DNA of 64,000 nt from contig CAYVQE010000001.1 of NCBI GenBank assembly GCA_964454005.1, positions 1 through 64,000 on the forward strand. Reading direction: 5' to 3'. Position 1 is the first letter of the stretch, and the number at the start of each line of letters is the position of its first letter. Shown piece after piece: positions 16,420-25,705 of the stretch. This stretch comes from CAYVQE01 sp964454005. GTDB lineage: Bacteria > Myxococcota > B64-G9. Under the pieces are notes generated by a model. It did not search any database. It saw only the letters and a program-made list of their open reading frames with translations, and was not told where the DNA came from. The translations under genes were made by a program, and so were the position numbers.

Positions 16420-16639
16420 GCCGGTTCGCTTCGCCCTGCTAGAGCGCGAACCCGAGCGCAGCGGCGGCCGCGTCTTGCTGCTGCAGGTCGACCACGGCAG
16501 CGCCAAAGCCCCCGAGGTCCGCGGCGGCAGCCTGCACGACACCGCCCTCGAAAGCTGCCTGAAAAGGGTCCTGGCCGGGCTGAAACCAGCCGCCGCCAAA
16601 GGCCAGGCCACGGTCAAGCTGCTGTTCCTCCGCGAGTGA
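16412..16639 (+). pseudogene. Possible C-terminal fragment of a lost gene
   Basis: An open frame without a start reads FALLEREPERSGGRVLLL, then LHDTALESCLKRVLAGLKPA and ends AAAKGQATVKLLFLRE. The 'C(L)......(w/l)k.p......tv.l.f' ending is common at the C-termini of myxobacterial AgmX/PglI-like and TonB-type proteins. There is no start codon or N-terminal part; the region upstream is the toxin-antitoxin promoter. Perhaps a remnant cut off when the module inserted. The remaining 164 bp up to 16803 show nothing else. Confidence 0.3.
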
Positions 16640-16803
16640 ACGTGCTGCGATTGGACTGTGCGTCTAAGATGCTACGCCTGGCGACCGGAGTGCGGCCGAA
16701 TCCGCGCCTTGTCGGTCGCGCTTGGAATATTCGGGATTGCGCTGCGTCGGTCTTTGGGTTCTGGTGTAGGAAATTGTCGAGAGCGGTTTTTCGGGAGGTG
16801 GTC

Positions 16804-17961
16804 ATGGTTTGGGCTCGTCGGGCTGCGGCTCTGTCGGTGGCGATTTTGGTGCTGGATGCTGGTGGTGTTGTGCGGGCCGGGCAGGGGCGCTGCGAGCTGG
16901 CCGAGGCCATGGGTGAGGGTAAGCTGATGCTGAGCTGCTCGGTGACGGCCGCCGATCGCCAGGCCGGCATCCGGGCGCTGCAGCGCGCGGCGCTGCGCTG
17001 GCTGGCGCGGGACAAGCTGGCAGCGGCGGTGGACGCCGAAGACGCCTACGCGGCGGTGGAGCCGAAGCTGATGGCGCAGCTGGACGCGCTGGTGCCCCCG
17101 CCCGGACCGCCCTCGCGCTCGGGCCGCGGCACCGGGTTGCGCATGGCGACCCGTTCGGGCGACGGGGTGCGGCTGGACGGCACGCTGGCGGTGGACCAGC
17201 CGGCGGTGGTGCGGGCATTGACCGAGCAGGGGCTGCTCGATGCGCCGGAGCGCAAGCTGCGCTTGCTGGTGCTGGCATCGGAGGCGATGACCGCCGCCGG
17301 CCAGCAGAAGCTGGCCGCCGGGGCGGCGGCCGTGCAGCTGGGTCATCTGCCGATCGAGCTGGTGCGACCGAGCAAGGTGCAATGGGCCAAGAGCCTGCCC
17401 GAGGCGCTGGGATTGTCAGACATGGTTCCGGGCACCGGCCTGGCCCAGGCGCTGGCCGCCCAGGCCGACCTGATGCTGGTCTTCTCGGCCACCGAGCAGC
17501 GCGAGTCGGGCATGACCGAGACGGTGGCCTACGAGGTGGATCTGGCCGTGGTCGAGACGGCCACCGGACGCAGCCTGGCCCAGCTGCACCGCAGCAGCAT
17601 GAAGGTCTACGCTCGGGGCGGTCGTGGTGATCGAGCGCTGCGCTCGGCGGTGGCCGACTGTCTGGCGGCCGCCGGATTGAAGCTGCTGCCCCACGCCTAC
17701 AAGGCCCGGGACGAGCGCCCGGTGGCGGTGGTGGCGCGCGGGCTGCCGGCCGACGAGCGCGACGCGGTCGAGAAGCTGTTGGCCGGGAAATGCAGTGATC
17801 TGTCCGCACAGGGATCGAGCCCGGACACCACCCACTGGCAAGCGCACTGCAGCGCCGGCGCGCTGAAGGGGCTGGTGAAAAAGCTGCGTTCCCGGTTCAA
17901 GGGTGAGAAGACAGCCGTGATCAGCAACCACCACAACGCCATCGCCGTGACCGGCCGCTGA
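16804..17961 (+). CDS. Exported hypothetical protein (FlgT/LPP20-like tendencies)
   Basis: 385 residues from ATG 16804, preceded by GGGAGGTGG. Signal peptide ARRAAALSVAILVLDAGGVVRA. The middle (LRLLVLASEAMTAAGQQKLA, then ADLMLVFSATEQRE and VDLAVVETATGRSLAQLHRS) has the alternating strand/helix rhythm of the periplasmic FlgT/LPP20-like fold also seen in the protein at 42007, but similarity is too weak to claim a family. Two Cys late in the protein (KCSDL, AHCSAG) may pair. Monocistronic by spacing. Confidence 0.65.
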   Translation: MVWARRAAALSVAILVLDAGGVVRAGQGRCELAEAMGEGKLMLSCSVTAADRQAGIRALQRAALRWLARDKLAAAVDAEDAYAAVEPKLMAQLDALVPPPGPPSRSGRGTGLRMATRSGDGVRLDGTLAVDQPAVVRALTEQGLLDAPERKLRLLVLASEAMTAAGQQKLAAGAAAVQLGHLPIELVRPSKVQWAKSLPEALGLSDMVPGTGLAQALAAQADLMLVFSATEQRESGMTETVAYEVDLAVVETATGRSLAQLHRSSMKVYARGGRGDRALRSAVADCLAAAGLKLLPHAYKARDERPVAVVARGLPADERDAVEKLLAGKCSDLSAQGSSPDTTHWQAHCSAGALKGLVKKLRSRFKGEKTAVISNHHNAIAVTGR

Positions 17962-18011
17962 GCGCCGGCGCAAAGCCGGAGATTCGAGCCAGGGCGGGCC
18001 GGACGGCGGTC

Positions 18012-18650
18012 TTACAGCAGGTAGAGCAGCAGGCCGACGCCCACGTAGGGCTGGACGTAGGTCTGGGCGTCGATGTTGACCGAGGCGTTGGGGTAGTCCT
18101 TCTCCAGCCGGCGCTCGGCCCAGTCGTTCGCCTGCGGGTAGAACTGGAGTCCGGCGCCGAAGGACAGCGACAGCAGCCGGGTCAGCCTGAGCTCGCCCTG
18201 CCAGCCGACCAGCCCGCCCCAGCCGAACTTGCCGTCCCAGATGCCACCGGCGCGCAGGCCGTGGCTCATGCGGCTCTGATCCGAGTTGAAGAACACCAGC
18301 ACCGAGCCGGTGGCGTGCAGGCTGTAGTCGGCGATGATGCCGGTCTCGTCGCCGGTGACGAGGATCAGGATGGGCAGCAAGCCGAAGGCGGCCTCGAAGG
18401 CCACGTGGTCGTAGCGGCCCCGGATCTGGGCGGCGATGAAGCCCAGTTCCTTGACCGTCGAGACGCCCAGCGCCAGGTGGCGCTGGTAGGGATCGGCCGC
18501 CGCGGCTACCGTCTCGTCATCCGCCGGCTTGGCCGCTGCTGGCAAAGCGGCGTCGTTTTTCGCCTCGGTTCCGCCGGCCCCCGCCGCGCCGGGCGCGCCG
18601 CCCACGGCGCAAAACAACAGCCATGAGGCCAGATGTGTTCCGCGCACCAA
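18012..18650 (-). CDS. Exported, probably outer-membrane beta-barrel protein
   Basis: 212 residues from TTG 18650 (GAGGA nine bases upstream; the frame also opens at GTG 18683). N-terminal signal peptide (THLASWLLFCAVGGAPGAAG) and a low-complexity Ala/Asp linker, then alternating amphipathic strands (RYDHVAFEAAFGLLPILI, LSLSFGAGLQFYPQ) ending YVQPYVGVGLLLYLL with a terminal aromatic/hydrophobic strand, as in small outer-membrane barrels. It lies 13 bp after the last gene of the inositol operon and may be its sixth member, but no functional link is visible. Confidence 0.6.
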   Translation of the reverse strand: MVRGTHLASWLLFCAVGGAPGAAGAGGTEAKNDAALPAAAKPADDETVAAAADPYQRHLALGVSTVKELGFIAAQIRGRYDHVAFEAAFGLLPILILVTGDETGIIADYSLHATGSVLVFFNSDQSRMSHGLRAGGIWDGKFGWGGLVGWQGELRLTRLLSLSFGAGLQFYPQANDWAERRLEKDYPNASVNIDAQTYVQPYVGVGLLLYLL

Positions 18651-18696
18651 TATCCCATGTCCTCGTTCGTGGGCCTTTCGCACGGCCGCCGGTCGA

Positions 18697-20142
18697 TCAG
18701 CCGCGCACCAGGGTGCCCTCGGCCACGCCGTAGTTGCCGCTGTCCGCGGCCAGGTTGGCGATCAGCCAGGCGCGGCGGCCGATGACCAGATACAGGATCA
18801 CGCCGGTCAACACCAGGGCGGCGAAGTCGGCCAGCGCCAGGATCAGCCAGGCCTGGCCGGCCAGGCCGACCAGGAAGAGCAGGAAGACGTGGAAGTCGCG
18901 CTTGAGCACCTTGGCCATCACCCGGCCCACACCGCCCGCCCAGCCATCCGAGCGCTCGATCGACTGGGTCAGCGGCCGGAAGAAGGCGATCAGCGAGGCG
19001 GTCTGGCCGTAGCGGATCAGGAAGAAGATCATCAGCGCGAAGGCCACCGCGATCAGGGCCAGGAACAAAAAGGCCATCGAGGGGTAGAGCCAGGTGCCGT
19101 CGGTGCGCCACAGACCGACGACCACACCGACGATGAAGCCGGTGGTCGAGACGTTGTCGACGATGGTGTCGAGCAGCGAGCCGAGCTTGGAGGTCTGGTA
19201 GCGCAGCCGGGCGATCTCGCCGTCGCAGCCGTCCAGGATGGAGTTGAACTGCAGTAAAAAGGCGCCCACCAGCACCATCCAGTAGCCCCCTTGGGCGGCG
19301 AACCAGGCGCTGGCCAGCCCGACCAGCAGGCTGAACAGGGTCAGCACGTTGGGATGGATGGGCAAGCGGATGAGCACCTTGCTCATGGCCAGCGACAGCG
19401 GCCGGTTCAGCTTGCGCGAGATGAGGCCGTCGGTGCTCTTGCGCAGGGTGTTGAACAGGCCGCGTTCGGCCGGGGCCACGTCGGCCCGGTCGCGCAGCGG
19501 CGCCCAGTAGCCGGCGCTGGCCGGCTGCAGCTCGAGCTGGCCGCGGGCGGCCAGATCGGCCAGGCCGGCCTGCATGCGGCCGATGACCCGCTGCGACAGC
19601 GAGGCGCCTTCGTTCCCGCGCGGCTCGACCAGGTCCAGCAGGCGGTCGGGCTCGGGCACCAAAAACAGCCCGGCTGTGATGCGCGCGGTACGCTCGACGT
19701 CCACCAGGCCGTCGGCGCGGCTGCCGGCCGAGGTCACTCCGCGCACCAGCGATAGATCGTCCAGTCGCCCCTCGGGCCGCTCGACCACCAGGGCGTTGGG
19801 CCGGCCGGTGGGGGCGTCGAGCAGGGCGGCCAGCAGGCCGTGCTCGAACACCACATCGCTGGCCAGCATCAGCGTCGGCCCCCGTCCCCGCTCGAGCGCG
19901 GCCAAAAGGTCGGACAGCGGCGCATCGGGCCCGTACCAGGTGAGCTCGAGCCCCAGCGCAGCGGCCGGCCGCAGGCCCCGTCTATAGGCGTCGGGCGCGC
20001 GCGGGCACAGCAGGTGAATCTGTTCGACGCCCTTTTCGCGCAGGGCCAGCAGCAGCCGCTCGAGCAGTGGCAGGCCTGCCACCCGCGTCAAGGCGCGGTC
20101 GGGGCTCTGGCTGGTTGGGATGGCGATCAGCGCTTTCATCAT
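18697..20142 (-). CDS. Fused nucleotidyltransferase / CDP-alcohol phosphotransferase (IPCT-DIPPS type)
   Basis: 481 residues. The N-terminal half has an NTP-transferase-like fold, and the C-terminal half a CDP-alcohol phosphatidyltransferase domain with about six helices and the signature DGEIARL...SKLGSLLDTIVDN (D-x2-DG-x2-AR-x8-G-x3-D-x3-D). The join, LISRKLNRPLSLAMSK then HPNVLTLFSLLVG, matches the archaeal bifunctional inositol-1-phosphate cytidylyltransferase / di-myo-inositol-phosphate-phosphate synthase. The N-terminal nucleotide loop is degenerate: IPTSQSPDRALTRVAG lacks the G-x-G-x-R and following Lys, so CDP-inositol formation may be lost or altered. Last gene of an operon opened by myo-inositol-phosphate synthase. 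Starts 1 bp after the previous stop. Confidence 0.8.
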   Translation of the reverse strand: MMKALIAIPTSQSPDRALTRVAGLPLLERLLLALREKGVEQIHLLCPRAPDAYRRGLRPAAALGLELTWYGPDAPLSDLLAALERGRGPTLMLASDVVFEHGLLAALLDAPTGRPNALVVERPEGRLDDLSLVRGVTSAGSRADGLVDVERTARITAGLFLVPEPDRLLDLVEPRGNEGASLSQRVIGRMQAGLADLAARGQLELQPASAGYWAPLRDRADVAPAERGLFNTLRKSTDGLISRKLNRPLSLAMSKVLIRLPIHPNVLTLFSLLVGLASAWFAAQGGYWMVLVGAFLLQFNSILDGCDGEIARLRYQTSKLGSLLDTIVDNVSTTGFIVGVVVGLWRTDGTWLYPSMAFLFLALIAVAFALMIFFLIRYGQTASLIAFFRPLTQSIERSDGWAGGVGRVMAKVLKRDFHVFLLFLVGLAGQAWLILALADFAALVLTGVILYLVIGRRAWLIANLAADSGNYGVAEGTLVRG

Positions 20143-20143
20143 T

Positions 20144-21229
20144 CTATCCAGTCACGGCGTGCCGTTCGGCCGCGGCCGCCTCGGCGGCCGCCTCCGGGCG
20201 GCGGTTCGATTCCTGCCCCGCGCCGTGGCGACGATCGGATATCGCCTGCGCTTGGCGCGTGTCAAGCGAGCGGTAGGCGCCCCAGACGACCTCCATCTCC
20301 TGGCGGATGCGCTGCAGGTCGGGTTGCCAGGGCGCGTCGTCGACGTAATCTCGGACGAAGGCGCGCAGCATGTCGCGAAAGCCGAGGAAGCGCCGCGGCG
20401 AGATCAGGCGCAGCTTCTTCTTGCGGCCGTACACGGAAAGGAATAGTCCGTTGGACTCGAAGGTCACCACACCCTCGGTGCCGTACACCTTGGACAGGCC
20501 CAAGCCGCCGAAGCGGTTCGGAATTTTCCAGGAGTGGGTCAGGGTGCCCAGGCAGCCGTTGGCGAAGCGCACCTGGACCACCATGGTGTCCTCGACCGGC
20601 ACCTCGGTGGCGTACTCGACTCCGGGCCTGAAACCCATCACCTCGACCGGGGCCGACCCGCCCAGCGCCAGCAGGGCGTCGACCCAGTGGATGCCGCCCT
20701 CGAGCAGGGCACCGCCGCCCATCAGCTCGGCGTCGCTGCGCCAGCCGTCGACCCGCTGGCTGGTGGTCTTGCCCAGCGCCACGATCAGCGGCTGGCCGAT
20801 CAGACCGGCATCGATGAAGGTGCGGATTTTGTGCAGCGCCGGTTTGTAGAAGTAGTTCTCGGCCACCGTGCAGCGCACGCCGTTGTGCTCGACCGCCCGC
20901 TCGATGCGTTCGAGTTCGGCGGCGCTGCGGCAGATGGGTTTTTCGATGATCAGGTGCTTGCCGGCGGCCGCGGCCAACTCGGCCTGTTCGGCGTGCAGCG
21001 CGTGCGGCGTGGCAAGAAGGACCACATCGACCTCGTCGGCCGCGGCGGCCTGTTCGAAGCTGTCGAAGGCGCGCTTGCCCTTGCGTTCGGTGCACAACCG
21101 CGCGGCCTTGGCCGGGTCGCGACCGGCGAAGCTCAGCTCGATCTCGGGAAACAGCTTGCGCAGGAGCTTGGCGTGCTGGTGGGCCATGCGGCCGGTGCCG
21201 AAGAGGCAGATGCGGGGCAGGGCGCTCAT
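20144..21229 (-). CDS. Gfo/Idh/MocA-type oxidoreductase
   Basis: 361 residues. N-terminal Rossmann fold (ICLFGTGRMAHQHAKLL), then LLATPHALHAEQAELAAAAG and the conserved EKPICRS around residue 95; the C-terminal half is the family's open beta sheet (GGIHWVDALLALGG). NAD(P)-dependent oxidation or reduction of a sugar or cyclitol; myo-inositol dehydrogenase belongs to this family, which fits the inositol neighbours, though the substrate cannot be read off. ATG overlaps the GMC gene stop (ATGA). The last 35 residues are Ala/Arg/Glu-rich and likely disordered. Confidence 0.85.
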   Translation of the reverse strand: MSALPRICLFGTGRMAHQHAKLLRKLFPEIELSFAGRDPAKAARLCTERKGKRAFDSFEQAAAADEVDVVLLATPHALHAEQAELAAAAGKHLIIEKPICRSAAELERIERAVEHNGVRCTVAENYFYKPALHKIRTFIDAGLIGQPLIVALGKTTSQRVDGWRSDAELMGGGALLEGGIHWVDALLALGGSAPVEVMGFRPGVEYATEVPVEDTMVVQVRFANGCLGTLTHSWKIPNRFGGLGLSKVYGTEGVVTFESNGLFLSVYGRKKKLRLISPRRFLGFRDMLRAFVRDYVDDAPWQPDLQRIRQEMEVVWGAYRSLDTRQAQAISDRRHGAGQESNRRPEAAAEAAAAERHAVTG

Positions 21230-22800
21230 GCCGGCTGCCCTCCCGCGGCCAGCTGATCGCCCACCCGCAGCGCGTTGGCGGCGATGGTCAGGCTCGGGTT
21301 GACCGAGCCGGTCGACGGCAGGGCGGAGCAATCGGTGATGTAGAGATTGCGCAGGCTCCACAAGCGGCAGTCGCGGTCCACCACCGAGCGGTCGCGTTGC
21401 TCGCCCATCCAGCAGGTGCCCAACACGTGGGAGAAGGTATCGATGGGCTGGGAGCGGAACATCCAGGCGCCGGCCTTGCGCAGTATTTTTTTGGCCACCC
21501 GGGATAGACCGGCCAGCGCCGCCCGGTCGCGCGGATGATAGCGGTGGTGGACGCGGGCGATGGGCATGCCGAAGGCGTCGCTCTCGTCGCCCAGCAGCAC
21601 CCGGTTGTCGGGCTGCGGCAGGTCCTCGGCGATGCAGATCAGGCCCGAGGTGCAAGGCGAGATGGTGGCCGCCAGGTTCTTCAGGCCGAAGGGGCTGTGG
21701 CGCTTGATGGTACCCTTGCCGACGATGGCGATCTCCTGCAGCATGCCCCACGGACCGGCCGGCTCGGTGCCATTGCCGGCCGGATCGCCGAAATAGCAGC
21801 CGCCGATGCCGATCAGCTTCTGCAGCACCTTGCGCTTGTTGGTGCGGTAGGGGAAAACGCCCACCATGACGCCGTTGCAGTGGCGCATCAGGTTGCGGCC
21901 GATCAAATTGTCGCCGGCGGCGTCCGCGGTCATGCCCGAGGCCAGCAGCAGCTGTGGGGTGCCGATGCCGCCGGCGGCCAGGATCAGCCGCTCGGTGCGC
22001 ACCCGCTTGCGCTCACCGCTGCGCTGATCGACCAGCTCGACGGCGGTCACCCGATCGCTGCTGTGGTCGATGCGCACCGTCCGCGTGTCGGCCACCACCC
22101 GGGCGCCGGCGTCCATGGCCAGCGGCAGCACCGAAACCGAAGGCTCGTTTTTCGCCTCGAGCTTGCACAGGAAGTGATCGCAGGTGTGGCAATGGGTGCA
22201 GCGGCTCTTGCCGTGTTGGCCGTCGAAGTTGATGGCCAGCGGCAGGTGGAAGGGGTTGAGCCCCAGCGCTTCGCTGGCCTGCCAGACCCGCTGGCTGTGC
22301 TCGGGCAGCTCCTCGGGTGGCGGCTGTGGAAACGCGCCCCGCGGCGGCTCGCTGGCATCCTCGCCCAAGGCGCCCGACACGCCCAACAGCTTCTCGGCCT
22401 CGTCGTAGTACGGGGCCAGCGCCTCGTAGCCGAAGGGCCAGGCGCGCTCGCGCGCATCCGCGCCGGGCTTCGGCGAGCCGGCGAAGTCCTGCTCGCGCAT
22501 GCGGAAGGAGGCGCAGCCGTAGAAGGTGGCCATGCCGCCCACCGTGTCGTAGGGCCAGTCCTGCTCCAGCCGGCCGTCGCGTTGATCCACCTCGATCGGG
22601 CTGCGTCCCTGGTACAGCGGCGGATCGTCCAGGTGCAGCCGCTGCTCGTCCCAGCAGCTCTCGTCGCGCTCGACCCACACGCCGCGGTCGACCACCAGCA
22701 CCTCGTGTCCGGCCCGGGCCAGCTTCAAGGCGCTGAAGGCGCCGCCGAAGCCGCTGCCGATGATGATGTTGTCGTAGCTGTCTTTCACGTCCATGCCCAT
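21226..22800 (-). CDS. GMC-family FAD oxidoreductase
   Basis: 524 residues from ATG 22800; a GTG at 22872 would add 24 residues, and neither has a clear ribosome-binding site. FAD loop NIIIGSGFGGAFSALKLA near the start, GGMATFYGCASFRM, and the GMC C-terminus SHVLGTCWMG ... NLYITDCSALPSTG with VNPSLTIAANALR. A four-Cys motif CTHCHTCDHFLC sits where cholesterol-oxidase-like GMC enzymes carry a Cys cluster. Oxidises an alcohol, possibly of a sugar, cyclitol or lipid. Sits between the glycosyltransferase and the Gfo/Idh/MocA gene in the inositol operon. Confidence 0.85.
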   Translation of the reverse strand: MGMDVKDSYDNIIIGSGFGGAFSALKLARAGHEVLVVDRGVWVERDESCWDEQRLHLDDPPLYQGRSPIEVDQRDGRLEQDWPYDTVGGMATFYGCASFRMREQDFAGSPKPGADARERAWPFGYEALAPYYDEAEKLLGVSGALGEDASEPPRGAFPQPPPEELPEHSQRVWQASEALGLNPFHLPLAINFDGQHGKSRCTHCHTCDHFLCKLEAKNEPSVSVLPLAMDAGARVVADTRTVRIDHSSDRVTAVELVDQRSGERKRVRTERLILAAGGIGTPQLLLASGMTADAAGDNLIGRNLMRHCNGVMVGVFPYRTNKRKVLQKLIGIGGCYFGDPAGNGTEPAGPWGMLQEIAIVGKGTIKRHSPFGLKNLAATISPCTSGLICIAEDLPQPDNRVLLGDESDAFGMPIARVHHRYHPRDRAALAGLSRVAKKILRKAGAWMFRSQPIDTFSHVLGTCWMGEQRDRSVVDRDCRLWSLRNLYITDCSALPSTGSVNPSLTIAANALRVGDQLAAGGQPA

Positions 22801-22941
22801 CGCGTCCGCGGCCGTTGCGATCGGTCGCTTCTCCACGGCCCCGGTGTATGCAAGAATCGCACCGGAAAACACCGTCTCAAAAGGCTGATTATGCTGCGAA
22901 TTCGGATGCTTGAGGTGTGCGCTGGTTTCACACCGTCGTGA

Positions 22942-24156
22942 TTATTCACGTTGCCCGGCCGTTCCGAGCACCCGTTCGAGGAAGCCCTTGATGCGCTCGG
23001 CGCGCGCATCCCAGGTCAGCCGGGCGGCCGTGTCCAGGGCACCGGCGGCCAGCTGCCGGCGCAGCCCGCGGTCGTCGATCAGGTTTTGCAGCGCCGCGGC
23101 TGCGGCTACGGGACGGTCCGGTGCGACCAGCCGGGCGTTGCGCCCGTCGGCCAGCAGTTCGCGCAGGTCGGGCGTGTCCGGAGCCAGGATGGCGCGACCG
23201 GCGGCCAGGTAGGAGAAGGTCTTGATGGGCAGCACGGTGCGGCCGTGTTCGGCCAGCGGCTTGCCGGTCGGCGGCACGATCAGCACGTCGGCTGCGTACA
23301 GGTAGCGCGGCATCTCGCTCACCGGACGCTGGCCGGCGAAGCTCAGGTTGCCTACGCCGCGCTCGGTGGCCAGCCGCTCGAGGCTGCGGACGTGCTCGGG
23401 CCGGCCGCCCACGAGCAGGAAGCGGGCGCTCGGAACCCGGGCGGCCAACTCGACGAGCACCGGCAGGTTCTTGTTGGGCTGCATGTTGCCGGTGTAGACC
23501 ACCAGCGGTGCATCCGCAGCCAGCCCCAGGGCTGAGCGCGCATGGGCCGCCTCCAGCCGCGGCTGCATGTCGCGCGGGTCGAAGCCGTTGTAGGCCACCA
23601 GCGCGCGTTCGGGTGCGAAGCCGCGGCGGATGAAAGAGCGGGCCGCGAGCCGGCTGTGGGTGATCAGGCCGACGAACTCGCGGCGCCGGGCCAGCCGCGC
23701 CACCCGGGCCATCAACCGCGGATGCTCGTCGCCCAGCGCGCGGTAGGTCTCGAACAGCACCGGCTGGCCCAGCGCCAGGCAGGTCAGCACGGTGGTCCAC
23801 TCGCGGGTGTAGACCAAGCCGAAGCCCTCGCGCCAGGCCGTCAGCGCCCCGAACCAGCCGTGCCACAGCTTGACCGGCGGCTGGAAATCACCGGCCGGCC
23901 AGCCGGGCAGCTGGCGGATATGGGCGCAGCGGTCGAGGCCGTAGAAAAGTTGGATCTCGGCCAGGCGTTCCGCGCGCGGCAGGCGGGTGCGGCCGGCCCG
24001 CGGCGGGATCAGCAGCTGCAGATCGAGCCCGGCGCGCACCAGCGCCGTGGCGCTCTTCATCACCTGTTGCGTATCGGCGTCGTGATGCGGGTAGCGCTGG
24101 GCCGAGACCAGGGCCACCCGTGGCAGCTCGGCCGTGCTGGATGCGAATGCGCGCAT
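22942..24156 (-). CDS. GT4-type glycosyltransferase
   Basis: 404 residues. GT-B fold: the N-terminal half opens VALVSAQRYPHHDADTQQVM, the C-terminal half has VVYTGNMQPNKNLPVLVELA, RFLLVGGRPEHVRSL and the donor-site region PLAEHGRTVLPIKTFSYLAA, which replaces the more usual EGFG..ll.EA. Cytoplasmic transfer of a sugar from a nucleotide donor; in this operon the acceptor is plausibly an inositol-containing lipid or polymer (inference). Starts 43 bp after the myo-inositol-phosphate synthase stop. Confidence 0.85.
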   Translation of the reverse strand: MRAFASSTAELPRVALVSAQRYPHHDADTQQVMKSATALVRAGLDLQLLIPPRAGRTRLPRAERLAEIQLFYGLDRCAHIRQLPGWPAGDFQPPVKLWHGWFGALTAWREGFGLVYTREWTTVLTCLALGQPVLFETYRALGDEHPRLMARVARLARRREFVGLITHSRLAARSFIRRGFAPERALVAYNGFDPRDMQPRLEAAHARSALGLAADAPLVVYTGNMQPNKNLPVLVELAARVPSARFLLVGGRPEHVRSLERLATERGVGNLSFAGQRPVSEMPRYLYAADVLIVPPTGKPLAEHGRTVLPIKTFSYLAAGRAILAPDTPDLRELLADGRNARLVAPDRPVAAAAALQNLIDDRGLRRQLAAGALDTAARLTWDARAERIKGFLERVLGTAGQRE

Positions 24157-24199
24157 CGGAAGCCGCTCCCGGTGCCCGCCGCGGCCGGAGCGGACGCGG

Positions 24200-25540
24200 C
24201 TACTCAGCGTAGTCGTCGTAGTAGTCCAGCCCCAGGTGGGTGATCAGGTCCTCGCCCATCAGGTAGCGCAGCGTGTTCTTCATCTTGGTCTTCTGGATGA
24301 ACAGGCTGTGCTCGGGGTAGAGGCCCTCGGGCACGATGGGGCTCTTGTAGAAGAAGCTCAGCCACTCCTGGATGCCCTTGAGCCCGGCCCGTTTGGCCAG
24401 GTCGGAGAACAGGGCCAGATCGAGCGCCACCGGTGCCGCCAGGATGGAGTCGCGGCACAAAAAGTCGATCTTGATCTGCATCGGGTAGCCCAGCCAGCCG
24501 ACGATGTCGATGTTGTCCCAGCCCTCCTTGGCGTCGCCGCGCGGTGGGTAGTAGTTGATCCGCACCTTGTGGTAGAGGTCGCCGTACAGGTCGGGGTAGG
24601 CCTTGGGCTCGAGAATGTAATCGAGCACCCCCAGCTTACTGACCTCCTTGGTCTTGAAAGAGTCCGGATCGTCGAGCACCTCGCCGTCGCGGTTGCCCAG
24701 GATGTTGGTCGAGAACCAGCCGCTCACGCCCAGCATGCGCGCCTTGAGCCCCGGGGCGATGATGGTCTTCATCAGCGTCTGGCCGGTCTTGAAGTCCTTG
24801 CCCGAGATGGGGGTGTTGGTCTTGTCGGCCAGCTCGCGCAGCGCCGGGATCTCGACCGTCAGGTTGGGCGCTCCGTTGGCGTAGGGCACGCCCTTCTTCA
24901 AGCAGGCGTAGGCGTAGATCATCGACGGCGCGATGTGGGGATCGTTCTCGCGCAGGCCCTTCTCGAAGCTGGCCAAATCACGGTGGACGGGCTGTTGCTC
25001 CAGGAAGGCCTCGGTCGAGGCGGCCCAGACGCAGACCAGCCGATCGCAGCCGTTGGCATCGGCGAAGCCGTCCAGATCGCGCATGACGCCTTCGGCCTTG
25101 TCCATCAGGCTGGCGCCTTCCTTGATGTTGGTGATGTCGCCGCGCAGCTTCTTGACGAAGCGCGAGTCGAACACCGCGGCCATCGGTTTGAGCCGCTCCA
25201 GGAAAGGCCGCAGCTCGTCGAGATGCTCGCCGTTGAGCACCTGGGCCGTCTTGGCCGCCTGGTAGCAGTCGTCGTGGAATACGTCCCAGCCGCCGAAGCG
25301 GACGTCTTCCAGGGTGGTCAGCGGCACGAAGTCCTTGATCCGCGGGGTGCGGCCCTCGGTGCGCTTGCCCAGCCGGATGGTGGCCATCTGGCTCACCGAG
25401 CCGATGGGCTTGGCGATGCCGCGGCGCACGGCCTCGACGCCGCCGATCAGGGTGGTGGACACGGCGCCCAGGCCCACGCACAGCACGCCCAGACGACCCG
25501 TGGCCGGAGCGATCTCGGATTTGGTCTTGCTTTCGGTCAT
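24200..25540 (-). CDS. ino1: Inositol-3-phosphate (myo-inositol-1-phosphate) synthase
   Basis: 446 residues, ATG 25540 with GGAGGA upstream. The NAD loop VGLGAVSTTLIGGVEAV, NGAPNLTVEIPAL, SGKDFKTGQTL and VSGWFSTNILGNRDG with LDDPDSFKTKEVSKLG are diagnostic of the family. Converts glucose 6-phosphate to inositol 3-phosphate, the first step to all inositol compounds. First gene of the minus-strand operon 25540-18697. The length and motifs fit the bacterial/archaeal enzymes found with CDP-alcohol phosphotransferases. Confidence 0.95.
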   Translation of the reverse strand: MTESKTKSEIAPATGRLGVLCVGLGAVSTTLIGGVEAVRRGIAKPIGSVSQMATIRLGKRTEGRTPRIKDFVPLTTLEDVRFGGWDVFHDDCYQAAKTAQVLNGEHLDELRPFLERLKPMAAVFDSRFVKKLRGDITNIKEGASLMDKAEGVMRDLDGFADANGCDRLVCVWAASTEAFLEQQPVHRDLASFEKGLRENDPHIAPSMIYAYACLKKGVPYANGAPNLTVEIPALRELADKTNTPISGKDFKTGQTLMKTIIAPGLKARMLGVSGWFSTNILGNRDGEVLDDPDSFKTKEVSKLGVLDYILEPKAYPDLYGDLYHKVRINYYPPRGDAKEGWDNIDIVGWLGYPMQIKIDFLCRDSILAAPVALDLALFSDLAKRAGLKGIQEWLSFFYKSPIVPEGLYPEHSLFIQKTKMKNTLRYLMGEDLITHLGLDYYDDYAE

Positions 25541-25705
25541 CGCAGCTGTCCTCCAGAGGTTCCAGGTGGCGGACTATGCGCGCCGGCACCCGGCTTGTCA
25601 ACGGATCTTTTCGGAAGTGGAAGCAAGCAACGTGCCACAGTCACCGCGATCGGCGCCATCTTTTTCTCTTGCCCCGAAGCCGGGGATTTTGGTATTCGAG
25701 ATGGC

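Noticed and set aside
22801..22872. Upstream GTG start for the GMC oxidoreductase
   Set aside because: No ribosome-binding site and no family similarity before MDVKDSYDNII; kept only as an alternative.
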